The notes: a model not told the origin generated them from the sequence alone. Positions 6,140 to 12,500 are shown, numbered from the stretch's first letter. The stretch: 12,500 bases of DNA from JAIVJN01 sp036732565 (GCA_036732565.1 DAINCF010000191.1:1-12500), one strand, 5' to 3'. Made by a program: numbers and translations.

Positions 6140-7604
6140 AATCATCGCCACGCTCGGGCCTGCGACCAGCGATCGCGCGTCGATCGATGCCTTGTTGACG
6201 GCGGGCGTGGACGTCTTCAGATTGAACTTTTCCCATGGCTCGCACGCGGAGCATGCGGCACGCTTCCACATCGTCCGCGAGGCCGCGCTGGCGCAGGGCC
6301 GCGCCGTCGCGATCCTTCAGGACCTCGGCGGACCGAAGATCCGCACCGGCACGCTCGAAGGCGGTCGGCCGATTATGCTCGAGCCGGGGCAGCGTCTCGC
6401 GATCGGCATCGGCGACTTCGTAGGCGGCCCCGGGCGGGTCTCGACGTCCTACGCGCCGCTCGCGCGCGCCGTCGCCGTCGGCGATCGATTGTTGCTGGAC
6501 GATGGCAAGGTGGAGCTGCAAGTCGAGTCGGTCGCCGACACTGAGATCGTCACGCGCGTGCTGGTGGGCGGGCCACTTGGGGAGCACAAGGGCATCAACG
6601 CGCCGAACGTGCCATTGCCCGCCGTCGGCATCACCGAGAAAGACGCGACCGATCTCGAATTCGGCCTCGCGCTCGGCGTGGATCTCGTCGGCCTGAGCTT
6701 CGTGCAATCGGCGGAGGACCTGCGCCGCGCACGACAACTGACCGAGCGAGCGGGACGGCCGGACGTGCCGCTCGTGGCCAAGTTGGAGAGACCGGAAGCG
6801 ATTGCGCGGTTGGACGAGGTCGTGGCGGCTGCCGACGCGGTGATGGTGGCGCGCGGCGACCTCGGCCTCGAGGTGCCGCTCGAGCGCGTGCCGCGCGTGC
6901 AGAAAGAAGTGCTGCGCGTGGCACGCGCGCGCGGGGTGCCGGTGATCGTCGCCACGCAAGTGCTGGAGTCGATGCGCACGTCGCCCCGTCCCACGCGCGC
7001 CGAAGTCAGCGACGCGGCTGGCGCGGTCGACGGTGGCGCGGCGGCGATCATGCTGTCCGGCGAGACCGCCGTGGGTTTGTATCCGGTGCGCGCGGTGCAA
7101 GTGCTCGACAGCATCATCCGCGATACCGAGTCGATACCGCCGCCATGGGTCGCCGGCCCGGCGATGCGAGCTTCCGCCGACTTGTCCGCCGGCTTGTCCG
7201 CCGAAGCGCAAAGCGCGAAGGCGGAAGCGCATGGCGCGAAGGCGGATCACGTCACCGCGTTGTGCGACGCAGCGGTCACCCTCGCCAGCGGCGGCCAGGC
7301 CGACGCCATCGTCGCCGTGACCCGCGAAGGACGGACGGCGCGGTTGCTCTCGGCACGCCGACCATCCGCGCCGATCTACGCCGCAACGGAGAAGGAAGAG
7401 GTCGCACGCCGCCTCGCGCTCTGGTGGGGTGTCGTGCCGCTCCAGGTGCATCTCGAGGGTCACGTCGACGAGGTGGCCGATCGCATCATCGATCGCTTGC
7501 GGACCGCGGGCTTCACGTCTCAGGCCACGGTCGCGATCGTGAACGCCAGTCCCAACCTCGATCGAGGGGCGGCGAACTTCATCGGAATCAGGCGAGTCGG
7601 CTAG
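6126..7604 (+). CDS. pyk: Pyruvate kinase
   Basis: This 492-residue enzyme converts phosphoenolpyruvate and ADP to pyruvate and ATP, the last step of glycolysis, in the cytoplasm. Family landmarks are all present: TKIIATLGPAT (4-14), RLNFSHG (32-38), LGGPKIRTG (67-75), VAKLERPEAI (217-226, with the Lys and Glu of the active site), ARGDLGLEVP (242-251), ATQVLESM (276-283), and PTRAEVSDAAGAV to MLSGETAVGLYP (289-320). The C-terminal allosteric domain ends at NFIGIRR. The GTG start at 6126 fits the family N-terminus; no Shine-Dalgarno is seen, and a -10-like box ends six bases upstream, suggesting a leaderless mRNA. Residues about 349-373 form an Ala/Ser/Lys-rich stretch encoded by tandem repeats and probably extend the linker before the C-domain; this explains part of the slightly large size. 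Confidence 0.97.
   Translation: MRHTKIIATLGPATSDRASIDALLTAGVDVFRLNFSHGSHAEHAARFHIVREAALAQGRAVAILQDLGGPKIRTGTLEGGRPIMLEPGQRLAIGIGDFVGGPGRVSTSYAPLARAVAVGDRLLLDDGKVELQVESVADTEIVTRVLVGGPLGEHKGINAPNVPLPAVGITEKDATDLEFGLALGVDLVGLSFVQSAEDLRRARQLTERAGRPDVPLVAKLERPEAIARLDEVVAAADAVMVARGDLGLEVPLERVPRVQKEVLRVARARGVPVIVATQVLESMRTSPRPTRAEVSDAAGAVDGGAAAIMLSGETAVGLYPVRAVQVLDSIIRDTESIPPPWVAGPAMRASADLSAGLSAEAQSAKAEAHGAKADHVTALCDAAVTLASGGQADAIVAVTREGRTARLLSARRPSAPIYAATEKEEVARRLALWWGVVPLQVHLEGHVDEVADRIIDRLRTAGFTSQATVAIVNASPNLDRGAANFIGIRRVG
7181..7246 (+). repeat. In-frame tandem/inverted repeat cluster inside pyruvate kinase
   Basis: Two 12-base direct copies (7181-7192 and 7193-7204, CTTGTCCGCCGG/A, 11 of 12 identical) are followed by two 21-base direct copies (7205-7225 and 7226-7246, 19 of 21 identical, each ending GCGAAGGCGGA). 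TCCGCC in the first pair is complementary to GGCGGA in the second, so the segment can fold into a hairpin. The reading frame is kept throughout. It codes for an alanine-rich, probably flexible stretch between the TIM-barrel and C-terminal domains. It resembles a palindromic mobile repeat that landed in a tolerant linker. Confidence 0.65.
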
Positions 7605-7614
7605 TGACGATGTC

Positions 7615-7685
7615 GCCACCATGACACTAAGACCACGAATAATCTAGCCACCAAGCCAGTTCCTTCGCGTTCTGTGTCTTCGCGG
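7615..7685. repeat. Decayed copy of the 'GCCACnA...GACAC' intergenic repeat between convergent genes
   Basis: The gap between the pyruvate kinase stop (7604) and the oxidoreductase stop (7697) holds GCCACCATGACACTAAGACC at 7615-7634. A second GCCACCAAGCCAG start follows at 7646, then an inverted arm at 7663-7685 (CTTCGCGTTCTGTGTCTTCG). The order, two forward units then a reverse arm, copies the better-preserved element at 8893-9023. In a convergent gap it could also serve as a bidirectional transcription end; no T-tract is visible. Confidence 0.5.
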
Positions 7686-7696
7686 CGCGCCGAGTC

Positions 7697-8878
7697 TCAG
7701 ATCGTCGCGTCGTCCCTGATCAGCGCGCCGCGCTCGAAGCGGTCGGGGGCGAAGGGCGTGATGTCGAAGGTCTTGCTGCCGCCGAGCCTGATCAGTTCGG
7801 ACACGATGTGCCCCGTGGCCGGCGACATCATCAGACCGTGTCCGCTGAAGCCATTGGCGAAGATGAAGCCGCTCAGAGCCGGGTGCTCGCCGAGCACGGG
7901 ATTGTGATCCGGGGTCATCTCGTAGAGGCCGGCCCAGCCTCGTGCATCGCAGACATCGCGAAGCGCTGGGATGCGTCTCACCAGGGCCGGCTTGAACTCG
8001 GCTTCCCATCGCTGGTGGTCGGCGTCGAAATGCTCGCCCGTCGGCTCATCCCACTTCGTCGAGGCGAGGATGAGACCGTCGGTCATGTCCGGTTCGGTCG
8101 GATCGTCGTGTCGCCAGTGGACGCCGCCGGGATCGATCACCATTGGAAAGCGGTACGGCCAGTGCTGAGGCAGCGCGCAACGAAACAGCATCTGCTTCAC
8201 TGGCTCCACGGGCACGGAGAGCCCGGCGGCGGTGGCAAGTCGGCCGGCCCAGGGCCCCGCGGCGTTCACCACGATTGGTGACCCGATCCTGGTTCCGTCC
8301 GCCAGGACCGCTCCGGACACGCGGTCGCCAGTGCGCTCGACCGATGTCACTTCGCCGCTCAGGTACTCGATATCCCGGGCTTCGGCGGCGTGGCGGAAGC
8401 CCCACAGCACCTCGCGCGGACTGCCGTAGCCGTCCTGCGATCCGAAGACGCCGAACACGATGTCGTCGAGCGCGAGATCGGGCACCAGTTGACGGATGGC
8501 ATCGGGTGCGAGCATCTCGACGATCGCGCCGGCCCTGCGCTCAGCCTCGTAGCGCGCCATCAACCGAGGCGCCGTTGCGGCATCGGCGAGGAAGAGATAG
8601 CCGCGCTGCCGGAACCAGACACGGGGGGAGTACGTGGCCACCGTCATCCGTCGATCGAACACTTTCCACAGCTCGACGCTGAACTGCACCATCTGCACGG
8701 TGACCGGCGTGCAGAACTGCTGGCGGATGCCGCCCATCGCGAGTGCCGCCGACGCGCGTCGATACGAGGCGTCGCGCTCGATCACCACGATGCGTCCAGT
8801 AAACCCCTCCTCGCGCAAATGCCAGGCAACACTGGAGCCGACCACACTGCCGCCGACGATGACGACGTCAGAAGTCAT
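7697..8878 (-). CDS. FAD-dependent oxidoreductase, DAO (sarcosine/D-amino-acid oxidase-like) family
   Basis: The 393-residue protein begins with a dinucleotide-binding fold (VVIVGGSVVGSSVAWHL, about 5-21) in which the second glycine of the usual GxGxxG is serine, and the following acidic residue is in VIERDAS. Other DAO-family landmarks are the MGGIRQQF segment (about 48-55), the mid-protein NAAGPWAGRLA motif that closes the FAD domain, and the C-terminal FANGFSGHGLMMSPATG motif near the flavin. Family members oxidise secondary or primary amines and amino acids such as sarcosine, glycine or proline. The substrate cannot be read, and no covalent-flavin cysteine is evident. Length is normal. 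No signal peptide or membrane segment is seen, so it is cytoplasmic or peripherally membrane-bound. The ATG at 8878 lacks a Shine-Dalgarno and follows a 12-bp palindrome. It lies downstream of the permease on the same strand, separated by the repeat region. Confidence 0.9.
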   Translation of the reverse strand: MTSDVVIVGGSVVGSSVAWHLREEGFTGRIVVIERDASYRRASAALAMGGIRQQFCTPVTVQMVQFSVELWKVFDRRMTVATYSPRVWFRQRGYLFLADAATAPRLMARYEAERRAGAIVEMLAPDAIRQLVPDLALDDIVFGVFGSQDGYGSPREVLWGFRHAAEARDIEYLSGEVTSVERTGDRVSGAVLADGTRIGSPIVVNAAGPWAGRLATAAGLSVPVEPVKQMLFRCALPQHWPYRFPMVIDPGGVHWRHDDPTEPDMTDGLILASTKWDEPTGEHFDADHQRWEAEFKPALVRRIPALRDVCDARGWAGLYEMTPDHNPVLGEHPALSGFIFANGFSGHGLMMSPATGHIVSELIRLGGSKTFDITPFAPDRFERGALIRDDATI

Positions 8879-8883
8879 GGGAG

Positions 8884-8895
8884 AACGTGCACGTT
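8884..8895. promoter_or_regulatory. 12-bp perfect palindrome just upstream of the oxidoreductase start; candidate operator
   Basis: AACGTGCACGTT at 8884-8895 is a perfect palindrome whose near edge is five bases before the ATG at 8878. A weak -10-like TAACGT overlaps it on the minus strand. A site here would overlap the transcription or translation start of the gene, where a repressor would be effective. The palindrome also touches the first base of the adjacent repeat unit (8893), so it may be chance. Confidence 0.25.
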
Positions 8896-9023
8896 AGCCA
8901 CCAGGACACGAAGGACACAAAAGGAAGTTAGCCACAAAGGCACCAAGGACACCAAGGCGTCTCCAAGTATTCTTGGTGCCTTGGTGCGTTGGTGGCCATT
9001 CGGTTTTCGTGCCTTCGTGGCAA
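8893..9023. repeat. Composite inverted repeat of tandem 34-bp units, rich in CCAAGG/CCTTGG
   Basis: Two forward units start with GTTAGCCAC at 8893 and 8927 (period 34, about three quarters identical). Two reverse units follow: CTTGGTGCCTTGGTGCGTTG from 8972 ending in GGTGGC at 8996, and TTTTCGTGCCTTCGTGGC at 9004-9021. The inner arms (8931-8956 with 8972-8996) pair nearly perfectly, with CCAAG/CTTGG (8963-8967 and 8972-8976) at the hairpin tip. The block fills most of the 170 bases between the permease stop and the oxidoreductase start. Repeats of this composition recur between genes in some soil-bacterial genomes in my recollection. Function is unknown; a terminator, attenuator or non-autonomous mobile repeat are options. 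Confidence 0.75.
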
Positions 9024-9048
9024 ATACCGTCGTGGTGTCTTTGGATGT

Positions 9049-10476
9049 TCACAATGTTCGCACCAGGCGTTTGGAGGCGAGGTAGAACGCCAAGCCGACG
9101 ACGAAGAGCAGCAACGACTGGCCAATGAGGTTGGCTTCGTAATTCACGACGTTCTCCGTGCCCGTTGGCGGAACGAAGATCAGCACGACCGCGACGAAGG
9201 TGGCGAGGAAGCCGCATCCGCCGATGAGCCACGCGCCGACGTCGCCTCCCGGAATCCGAAACCGCAGCTGGTCGTCCGCGGTGTCAGTGGGCTCGCGCCG
9301 GAGCCACAGGAACGCCGCGAACACATACATGTAGGGCACGAAGTACAGCAGGATGGTAAGGTTCACCATGATGTCGTACGCCTCCTGGAGCGACGTTTCT
9401 CGCTCGCCGAGCGAGACGAGGACGCTGAGCAGGAACAGCACGCTGGACGCGAGACCCTGGACGAGCAACGCGACGTGCGGCGTCCGGTACTTCGGGTGCA
9501 GCCGTGCGAACGCCGGCGGCAGCACAGCGTCGACGCCCGCGGCAAAGGGGACGCGCGCCGATCCGGCGACCCACGAGCTGGTGCCGGCGATCGCCCCGAT
9601 GGCGAGCAGCAGGCCGGTGAATGCGCCGAAGCCGGCCAGGCCGAGTCGGCTCGTGATCAGATCGACGGCATCGGCGATGCCGCTGCGCTCCGCCAGCTCA
9701 CTCGCCGGCACCGCCACCAGCACCGATGCGGAGCTGAAGATGTAGATAGCGGTGATGGCGATGCCAGACAGGATGATGCCGAGCGGGATGGTGCGTCTGG
9801 GGTTCTTCACTTCCTGGCCAACCATGGAGGCGATCTCGAAGCCCGAGAACGCGAAGCACATGGCCGACCACAGGCTCAGCGTGCTCAACAGGTCGTCACG
9901 TGGCACGAGCTGATCCGGCGCGAATGAGGTTGCCGATCCGAACGTCGCGAACGCGATGGCGCCGCAGATCATCAGGAGCGCCGCCGGAATCCATGTGGCG
10001 ATACTACCGACGTGCTGCAGCCACTTGCTGGCCGTCAGGCCAACGATGTTCAGCAGCGTCGTGGCCCAGAGAAACCCGAGCACGAAGAGGATCGAGTAGG
10101 CGCGATTGTCGGCGAGCTCCGGGCCACCGGCGACGAGCGTGACGTTCGCGGCGGCGAACAGCAACAGCGATGGGAAGTAGAACAGGTTGTTGACCCACAT
10201 GCACCAGCCGCAGGCGTAGCCATGCCCCTGGCCGAAGGCGCGGCGCACCCACGCATAGATGCCGCCCTGTTCCGGATAGCGACGGGACAGATCGACGAGC
10301 GCGATTGCCAGAGGCACGAAGAAGACGAGGCACGCGAGCAGCCACAGCGTGATCGACGGTGCGCCCACTCGCGCGCTGCGCGAGATCCATCGCAGGCCGA
10401 CGATCGCGACGATGTTCATCGCGACGACGTCCCACAGACCGAGGGCTTTGATCAGCGACAGCTGTGGTCGGGTCAC
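9049..10476 (-). CDS. APC-superfamily amino acid/amine permease
   Basis: The 475-residue protein is strongly hydrophobic, with about 12 predicted membrane helices and short polar loops. The N-terminus (LSLIKALGLWDVVAMNIVAI) leads into TM1. The TM1 substrate loop reads VGLRWIS in place of the common GSGIF, as in a subfamily of amino acid permeases related to the glutamate/GABA antiporters. Other family features are RYPEQGGIYAWVRRAFG (about 66-82), the FSGFEIASMVGQEVKNPRRTIP segment in the middle (about 215-236), and HPKYRTPHVALL near residue 330. It probably moves an amino acid or amine across the inner membrane; the substrate is not readable. The GTG at 10476 has GAGG (10488-10485) eight bases upstream, overlapping the stop of the SRPBCC gene. 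The intergenic gap is only ten bases, so the two are likely co-transcribed. Confidence 0.92.
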   Translation of the reverse strand: MTRPQLSLIKALGLWDVVAMNIVAIVGLRWISRSARVGAPSITLWLLACLVFFVPLAIALVDLSRRYPEQGGIYAWVRRAFGQGHGYACGWCMWVNNLFYFPSLLLFAAANVTLVAGGPELADNRAYSILFVLGFLWATTLLNIVGLTASKWLQHVGSIATWIPAALLMICGAIAFATFGSATSFAPDQLVPRDDLLSTLSLWSAMCFAFSGFEIASMVGQEVKNPRRTIPLGIILSGIAITAIYIFSSASVLVAVPASELAERSGIADAVDLITSRLGLAGFGAFTGLLLAIGAIAGTSSWVAGSARVPFAAGVDAVLPPAFARLHPKYRTPHVALLVQGLASSVLFLLSVLVSLGERETSLQEAYDIMVNLTILLYFVPYMYVFAAFLWLRREPTDTADDQLRFRIPGGDVGAWLIGGCGFLATFVAVVLIFVPPTGTENVVNYEANLIGQSLLLFVVGLAFYLASKRLVRTL

Positions 10477-10486
10477 GTCATCGGCC

Positions 10487-10957
10487 TCAGGCGCGAGCCA
10501 GATACATCTTGAGGTCCGCGAGCGCGCGCTCCCAGCCGGCAGTGACGATCATGAAGTACCTCGACCATCGCACGCCGGCATTCTCGCCGGTCTGGCGAAT
10601 GGTTAGCTCGGTGACGGCACCGCCGCGCGCTGGACGGCACCGGACTTCCAGCGCCATCGGCCCAATGGGCTCGCCGACCGGGGGCTGCCAGTAGGCGTCG
10701 GCGACGAAGAACTCGACGCCTGGCTCGTACTCGATCACCGATCCATGAAACACGCCCCCCAGCGGTCCCAGCACATCATCGTCGAACGTCGTAGTCTTCC
10801 ACTCGATGGCATAGGCACCGAGCGATCGTGGCACGGTGATCGATCGTTCGACCTGCCACCACTTCCTGAGATCGTCGGGGTCGAAGAACGCCGCGATGAC
10901 GCGCTCCGCCGGCGCGTCGATGGTCACGGTGCGTTCGCAGGTCAGGCGCGACGGCAT
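10487..10957 (-). CDS. SRPBCC/AHSA1-domain (START-like) protein
   Basis: The 156-residue protein fits the SRPBCC fold of Aha1-C-like (AHSA1) proteins. It opens with a beta strand and the motif VTIDAPAERVIAAFFDPDDLRKWW (split around residues 11-34), has a central run of antiparallel strands (about 40-125), and ends in the long C-terminal helix containing GWERALADLKMYL (about 141-153). Such proteins form a deep hydrophobic pocket that binds small hydrophobic ligands; most are uncharacterised. There is no signal peptide. The ATG shares one base with the stop of the NamZ-like gene (TGATG, 10959-10955), so translation is probably coupled; I see no separate Shine-Dalgarno. Family assignment is firm, but role and ligand are unknown. 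Confidence 0.87.
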   Translation of the reverse strand: MPSRLTCERTVTIDAPAERVIAAFFDPDDLRKWWQVERSITVPRSLGAYAIEWKTTTFDDDVLGPLGGVFHGSVIEYEPGVEFFVADAYWQPPVGEPIGPMALEVRCRPARGGAVTELTIRQTGENAGVRWSRYFMIVTAGWERALADLKMYLARA

Positions 10958-12123
10958 CAGGAATAGAGCAAAAAGGGCTCGCGCAGGCGCAGGAATGCCT
11001 CGACATCATGTCGCCATTCAGCGGCGATGTCATCGGCCGTGGCGCCGGCGTCGATGCTCTCGCGCAGGGCTGGCGAGCCCGCGAGGATGTCGATGGGCTC
11101 CTTGTCGTGCTCGTATTCGTACGGGGGCTTGCGCCAACTGAATCGCGAGGCGTCCGCCGCGCGCGCCGCCTCGATCAACGCGACGCCCGTGAGCACCGGT
11201 TTGAATGCGGCACGGTTGAGCACGTGAATCTGGCAACCGCCGCACGTCGCGCGGGCGTGCTTCTGAAACGTTGGCTCGAACACGACCGAACGAAAGTGCA
11301 CGCCCGGCAGGTTCTGGGCGTTCATATGGCTGGTCATGCGTTCGGCGTCCACCCACGGAGCTCCGACGATCTCGAACGGGCGCGCGGTGCCGCGACCCTC
11401 CGAGGCCATCGTGCCCTCGAACAACACCGTCCCCGGATAGACGATCGCGGTATCGAGCGTGGGTATGTTGGGGGACGGCATGACCCAGGGGATGCCCGTG
11501 CTGTCGCCGTAGCTCGTGCGCGACCACCCGCTCATCGGCACGACCTCGAGCCGTGCGCCGATCGCGAAGTGCTCGTTGAACAGCCGCGCGAGCTCGCCAA
11601 TCGTCATGCCGTGCCGCATCGGAATCGGGAACATGCCGACGAACGAGGTGTACGCGGGATCGAGCACCGGTCCTTCGACGTCGGCGCCGCCGATCGGATT
11701 GGGACGGTCGCAGACGATGACGTCGAGGCCATGCCTGGCGCTCGCGATCAGGCAGTTCGCCATCGTGTAGATGTAGGTGTAGATGCGCGCGCCGATGTCC
11801 TGCAGATCGATGACGAGTACGTCGAGACCGTCGAGCATCTCGCTGGTCGGGACGCGCGTCTCGCTGTAGAGCGAGTACACTGGCACGCGCCGGCAGTCGT
11901 CGCGTCCGTGCGGCGTCTCGATCATGTTGTCCTGGACGTCCGATCGGAACCCGTGCTGCGGCCCGAAGATCGCGCCCAGCGTCACGTGCGGGCTGCGCCG
12001 CACCTGATCGACGATGTGGGTGTAGGTGGCGTCGACGGAGGCGGGATTGGCGACGACGCCGACGCGCCGGCCGGCCAATCGTCCAGACGTCAGCAGCGCC
12101 GTGGAGCCAAGCGTCACAGGCAC
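10957..12123 (-). CDS. DUF1343 protein, NamZ-like exo-beta-N-acetylmuramidase family (GH171)
   Basis: The 388-residue protein carries the DUF1343 hallmarks: GRRVGVVANPASV (18-30), FGPQHGFR (53-60), DLQDIGARIYTY (106-117), DRPNPIGG (139-146), RHGMTIGELA (170-179) and an EGRGTARPFE segment in the C-terminal half. Characterised members (NamZ/YbbC, GH171) release N-acetylmuramic acid from the non-reducing end of peptidoglycan fragments. Position 56 is Gln in PQHG where many members have PEHG, so activity is not assured. The start is GTG at 12123: a perfect TATAAT ends seven bases upstream and family similarity begins just after; GTG at 12117 is an alternative. Longer starts would read through the promoter. 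No signal peptide follows this start, unlike secreted NamZ proteins, which implies a cytoplasmic protein. It is the first gene of the run with the SRPBCC protein and permease. Confidence 0.9.
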   Translation of the reverse strand: MPVTLGSTALLTSGRLAGRRVGVVANPASVDATYTHIVDQVRRSPHVTLGAIFGPQHGFRSDVQDNMIETPHGRDDCRRVPVYSLYSETRVPTSEMLDGLDVLVIDLQDIGARIYTYIYTMANCLIASARHGLDVIVCDRPNPIGGADVEGPVLDPAYTSFVGMFPIPMRHGMTIGELARLFNEHFAIGARLEVVPMSGWSRTSYGDSTGIPWVMPSPNIPTLDTAIVYPGTVLFEGTMASEGRGTARPFEIVGAPWVDAERMTSHMNAQNLPGVHFRSVVFEPTFQKHARATCGGCQIHVLNRAAFKPVLTGVALIEAARAADASRFSWRKPPYEYEHDKEPIDILAGSPALRESIDAGATADDIAAEWRHDVEAFLRLREPFLLYS

Positions 12124-12130
12124 GGTACGA

Positions 12131-12136
12131 ATTATA
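12131..12136 (-). promoter_or_regulatory. Consensus -10 box (TATAAT) for a leaderless NamZ-like mRNA
   Basis: The minus strand reads TATAAT from 12136 to 12131, a perfect sigma-70 -10 hexamer in very GC-rich sequence. The GTG start follows after seven bases, so the expected transcription start coincides with the start codon. No good -35 is visible at 16-18 bases. Around it CTCGAGTCT occurs twice (12146-12154, 12201-12209) and CCCAGGTCT twice (12194-12202, 12215-12223), of unknown meaning. Confidence 0.55.
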
Positions 12137-12221
12137 GACAGCCGGCTCGAGTCTTGCGGCCTGCGTCTTGGATCGGCGCAGGGAACCCATGGCCCCAGGT
12201 CTCGAGTCTCATGTCCCAGGT

Positions 12222-12500
12222 CTACCGCGAAAGGCCGACGAGCTGCCATCCTCCCGCCGTGCGCCGAAACACCAGCTTGACGGGTTCTGCCCACGTCTTC
12301 AGCGGCGGATCGAGCGCCGCGATGTCGACGCCGACGAGTGCGTTGGTGTCGGTCGGCAGCGCCGCCGGCGCCTTCATCGATGTGCCGCCTTCGGTCGTGC
12401 CGATCTCACGATCGTCTTTGGGATCGACGTTGTCCACGCGCGCCCAGCGTGCCGTGTACGCGCGCGGCGCCGCGGCGACGCCCGCGTCGACCGCGGCGTT
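12222..12500 (-). CDS. C-terminal part of an unrecognised protein (partial, runs off the window)
   Basis: The frame is open from the window edge (12500) to TAG at 12222 and encodes 92 residues, so the gene starts outside the window. The visible part contains YTARWARVDN near its start and ends with WAEPVKLVFRRTAGGWQLVGL before the last SR. That looks like a compact beta-rich C-terminal domain with a conserved tail rather than random sequence. I do not recognise the family. No membrane segment or catalytic motif is seen. It lies 98 bases upstream of the NamZ-like start on the same strand, but the TATAAT between them suggests separate transcription. A GTG at 12437 is an internal codon, not a likely start. 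Confidence 0.65.
   Translation of the reverse strand, partial: NAAVDAGVAAAPRAYTARWARVDNVDPKDDREIGTTEGGTSMKAPAALPTDTNALVGVDIAALDPPLKTWAEPVKLVFRRTAGGWQLVGLSR

Noticed and set aside
6093..7622. A 510-codon upstream extension of the methyltransferase frame
   Set aside because: The extension is antisense to pyruvate kinase, shows no domain, and the family N-terminus matches the ATG at 6092, which has its own -10 box.
8893..9023. CRISPR array
   Set aside because: The units are contiguous and imperfect, lack unique spacers, and invert half-way; no cas genes are present.
8989..9927. A 312-codon plus-strand frame opposite the permease
   Set aside because: The product is Arg/Asp/Glu/Gln-rich, the typical mirror image of a membrane protein read on the other strand.
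12124..12294. A 57-codon N-terminal extension of the NamZ-like gene
   Set aside because: It would include the TATAAT promoter and overlap the upstream gene's C-terminus, and its residues resemble no signal peptide or domain.

Overview
The window is GC-rich (roughly two thirds G+C by eye), densely packed bacterial chromosome. Genes abut or overlap by 1-4 bases, and long open frames lie opposite most real genes, as is usual at this base composition. Gene content, small palindromes after stop codons, and tandem or inverted 'GCCACnAAGGACACnAAGG'-type intergenic repeats remind me of Acidobacteriota, perhaps the Vicinamibacteria. This is an impression from family knowledge; no rRNA or other marker is present to prove it. 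I see no tRNA, rRNA, CRISPR array, transposase or phage gene.

Layout. (1) 1-2753, plus strand: the last codons of a probable M16 peptidase, a complete M16-family protein without the zinc-protease motif, a medium-chain quinone-oxidoreductase-like dehydrogenase, a 10-bp-stem hairpin, and a 75-residue one-helix membrane protein. (2) 6092-2805, minus strand: a four-gene run in which every junction is a 4-base start/stop overlap: SAM-dependent O-methyltransferase, a 57-residue protein with a TTG start (possible GatC/AtzG-like amidase partner), an amidase-signature hydrolase and an alpha/beta hydrolase. It converges on the small membrane gene across a 20-bp perfect palindrome. (3) 6126-7604, plus strand: pyruvate kinase, divergent from the methyltransferase with overlapping candidate -10 boxes, and carrying an in-frame tandem-repeat insertion. 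(4) 12123-7697, minus strand: a DUF1343/NamZ-type (GH171) protein, an SRPBCC/AHSA1 protein and an APC-superfamily permease, tightly packed; then a 170-bp inverted-repeat region and an FAD-dependent DAO-family oxidoreductase. (5) 12500-12222, minus strand: the C-terminal end of an unrecognised protein.

How the genes may work together. The two M16 proteins probably form a catalytic/non-catalytic pair. The methyltransferase-amidase-hydrolase run looks like one coordinated small-molecule processing unit, but no substrate can be read from sequence. The NamZ-like protein, SRPBCC protein and permease are probably co-transcribed. The FAD enzyme downstream could oxidise an amine or amino acid imported by the permease; that link rests only on position.

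Expression signals suggest two modes of start. Genes inside operons often have a Shine-Dalgarno sequence (M16, the small TTG-start gene, amidase, permease). Pyruvate kinase and the NamZ-like gene, which follow promoters, have a -10-like box 6-7 bases before a GTG start, as expected for leaderless mRNAs. The most interesting items are the TTG-start small gene and its operon, the repeat inside pyruvate kinase, the leaderless promoters, and the paired repeat elements around the FAD oxidoreductase gene.
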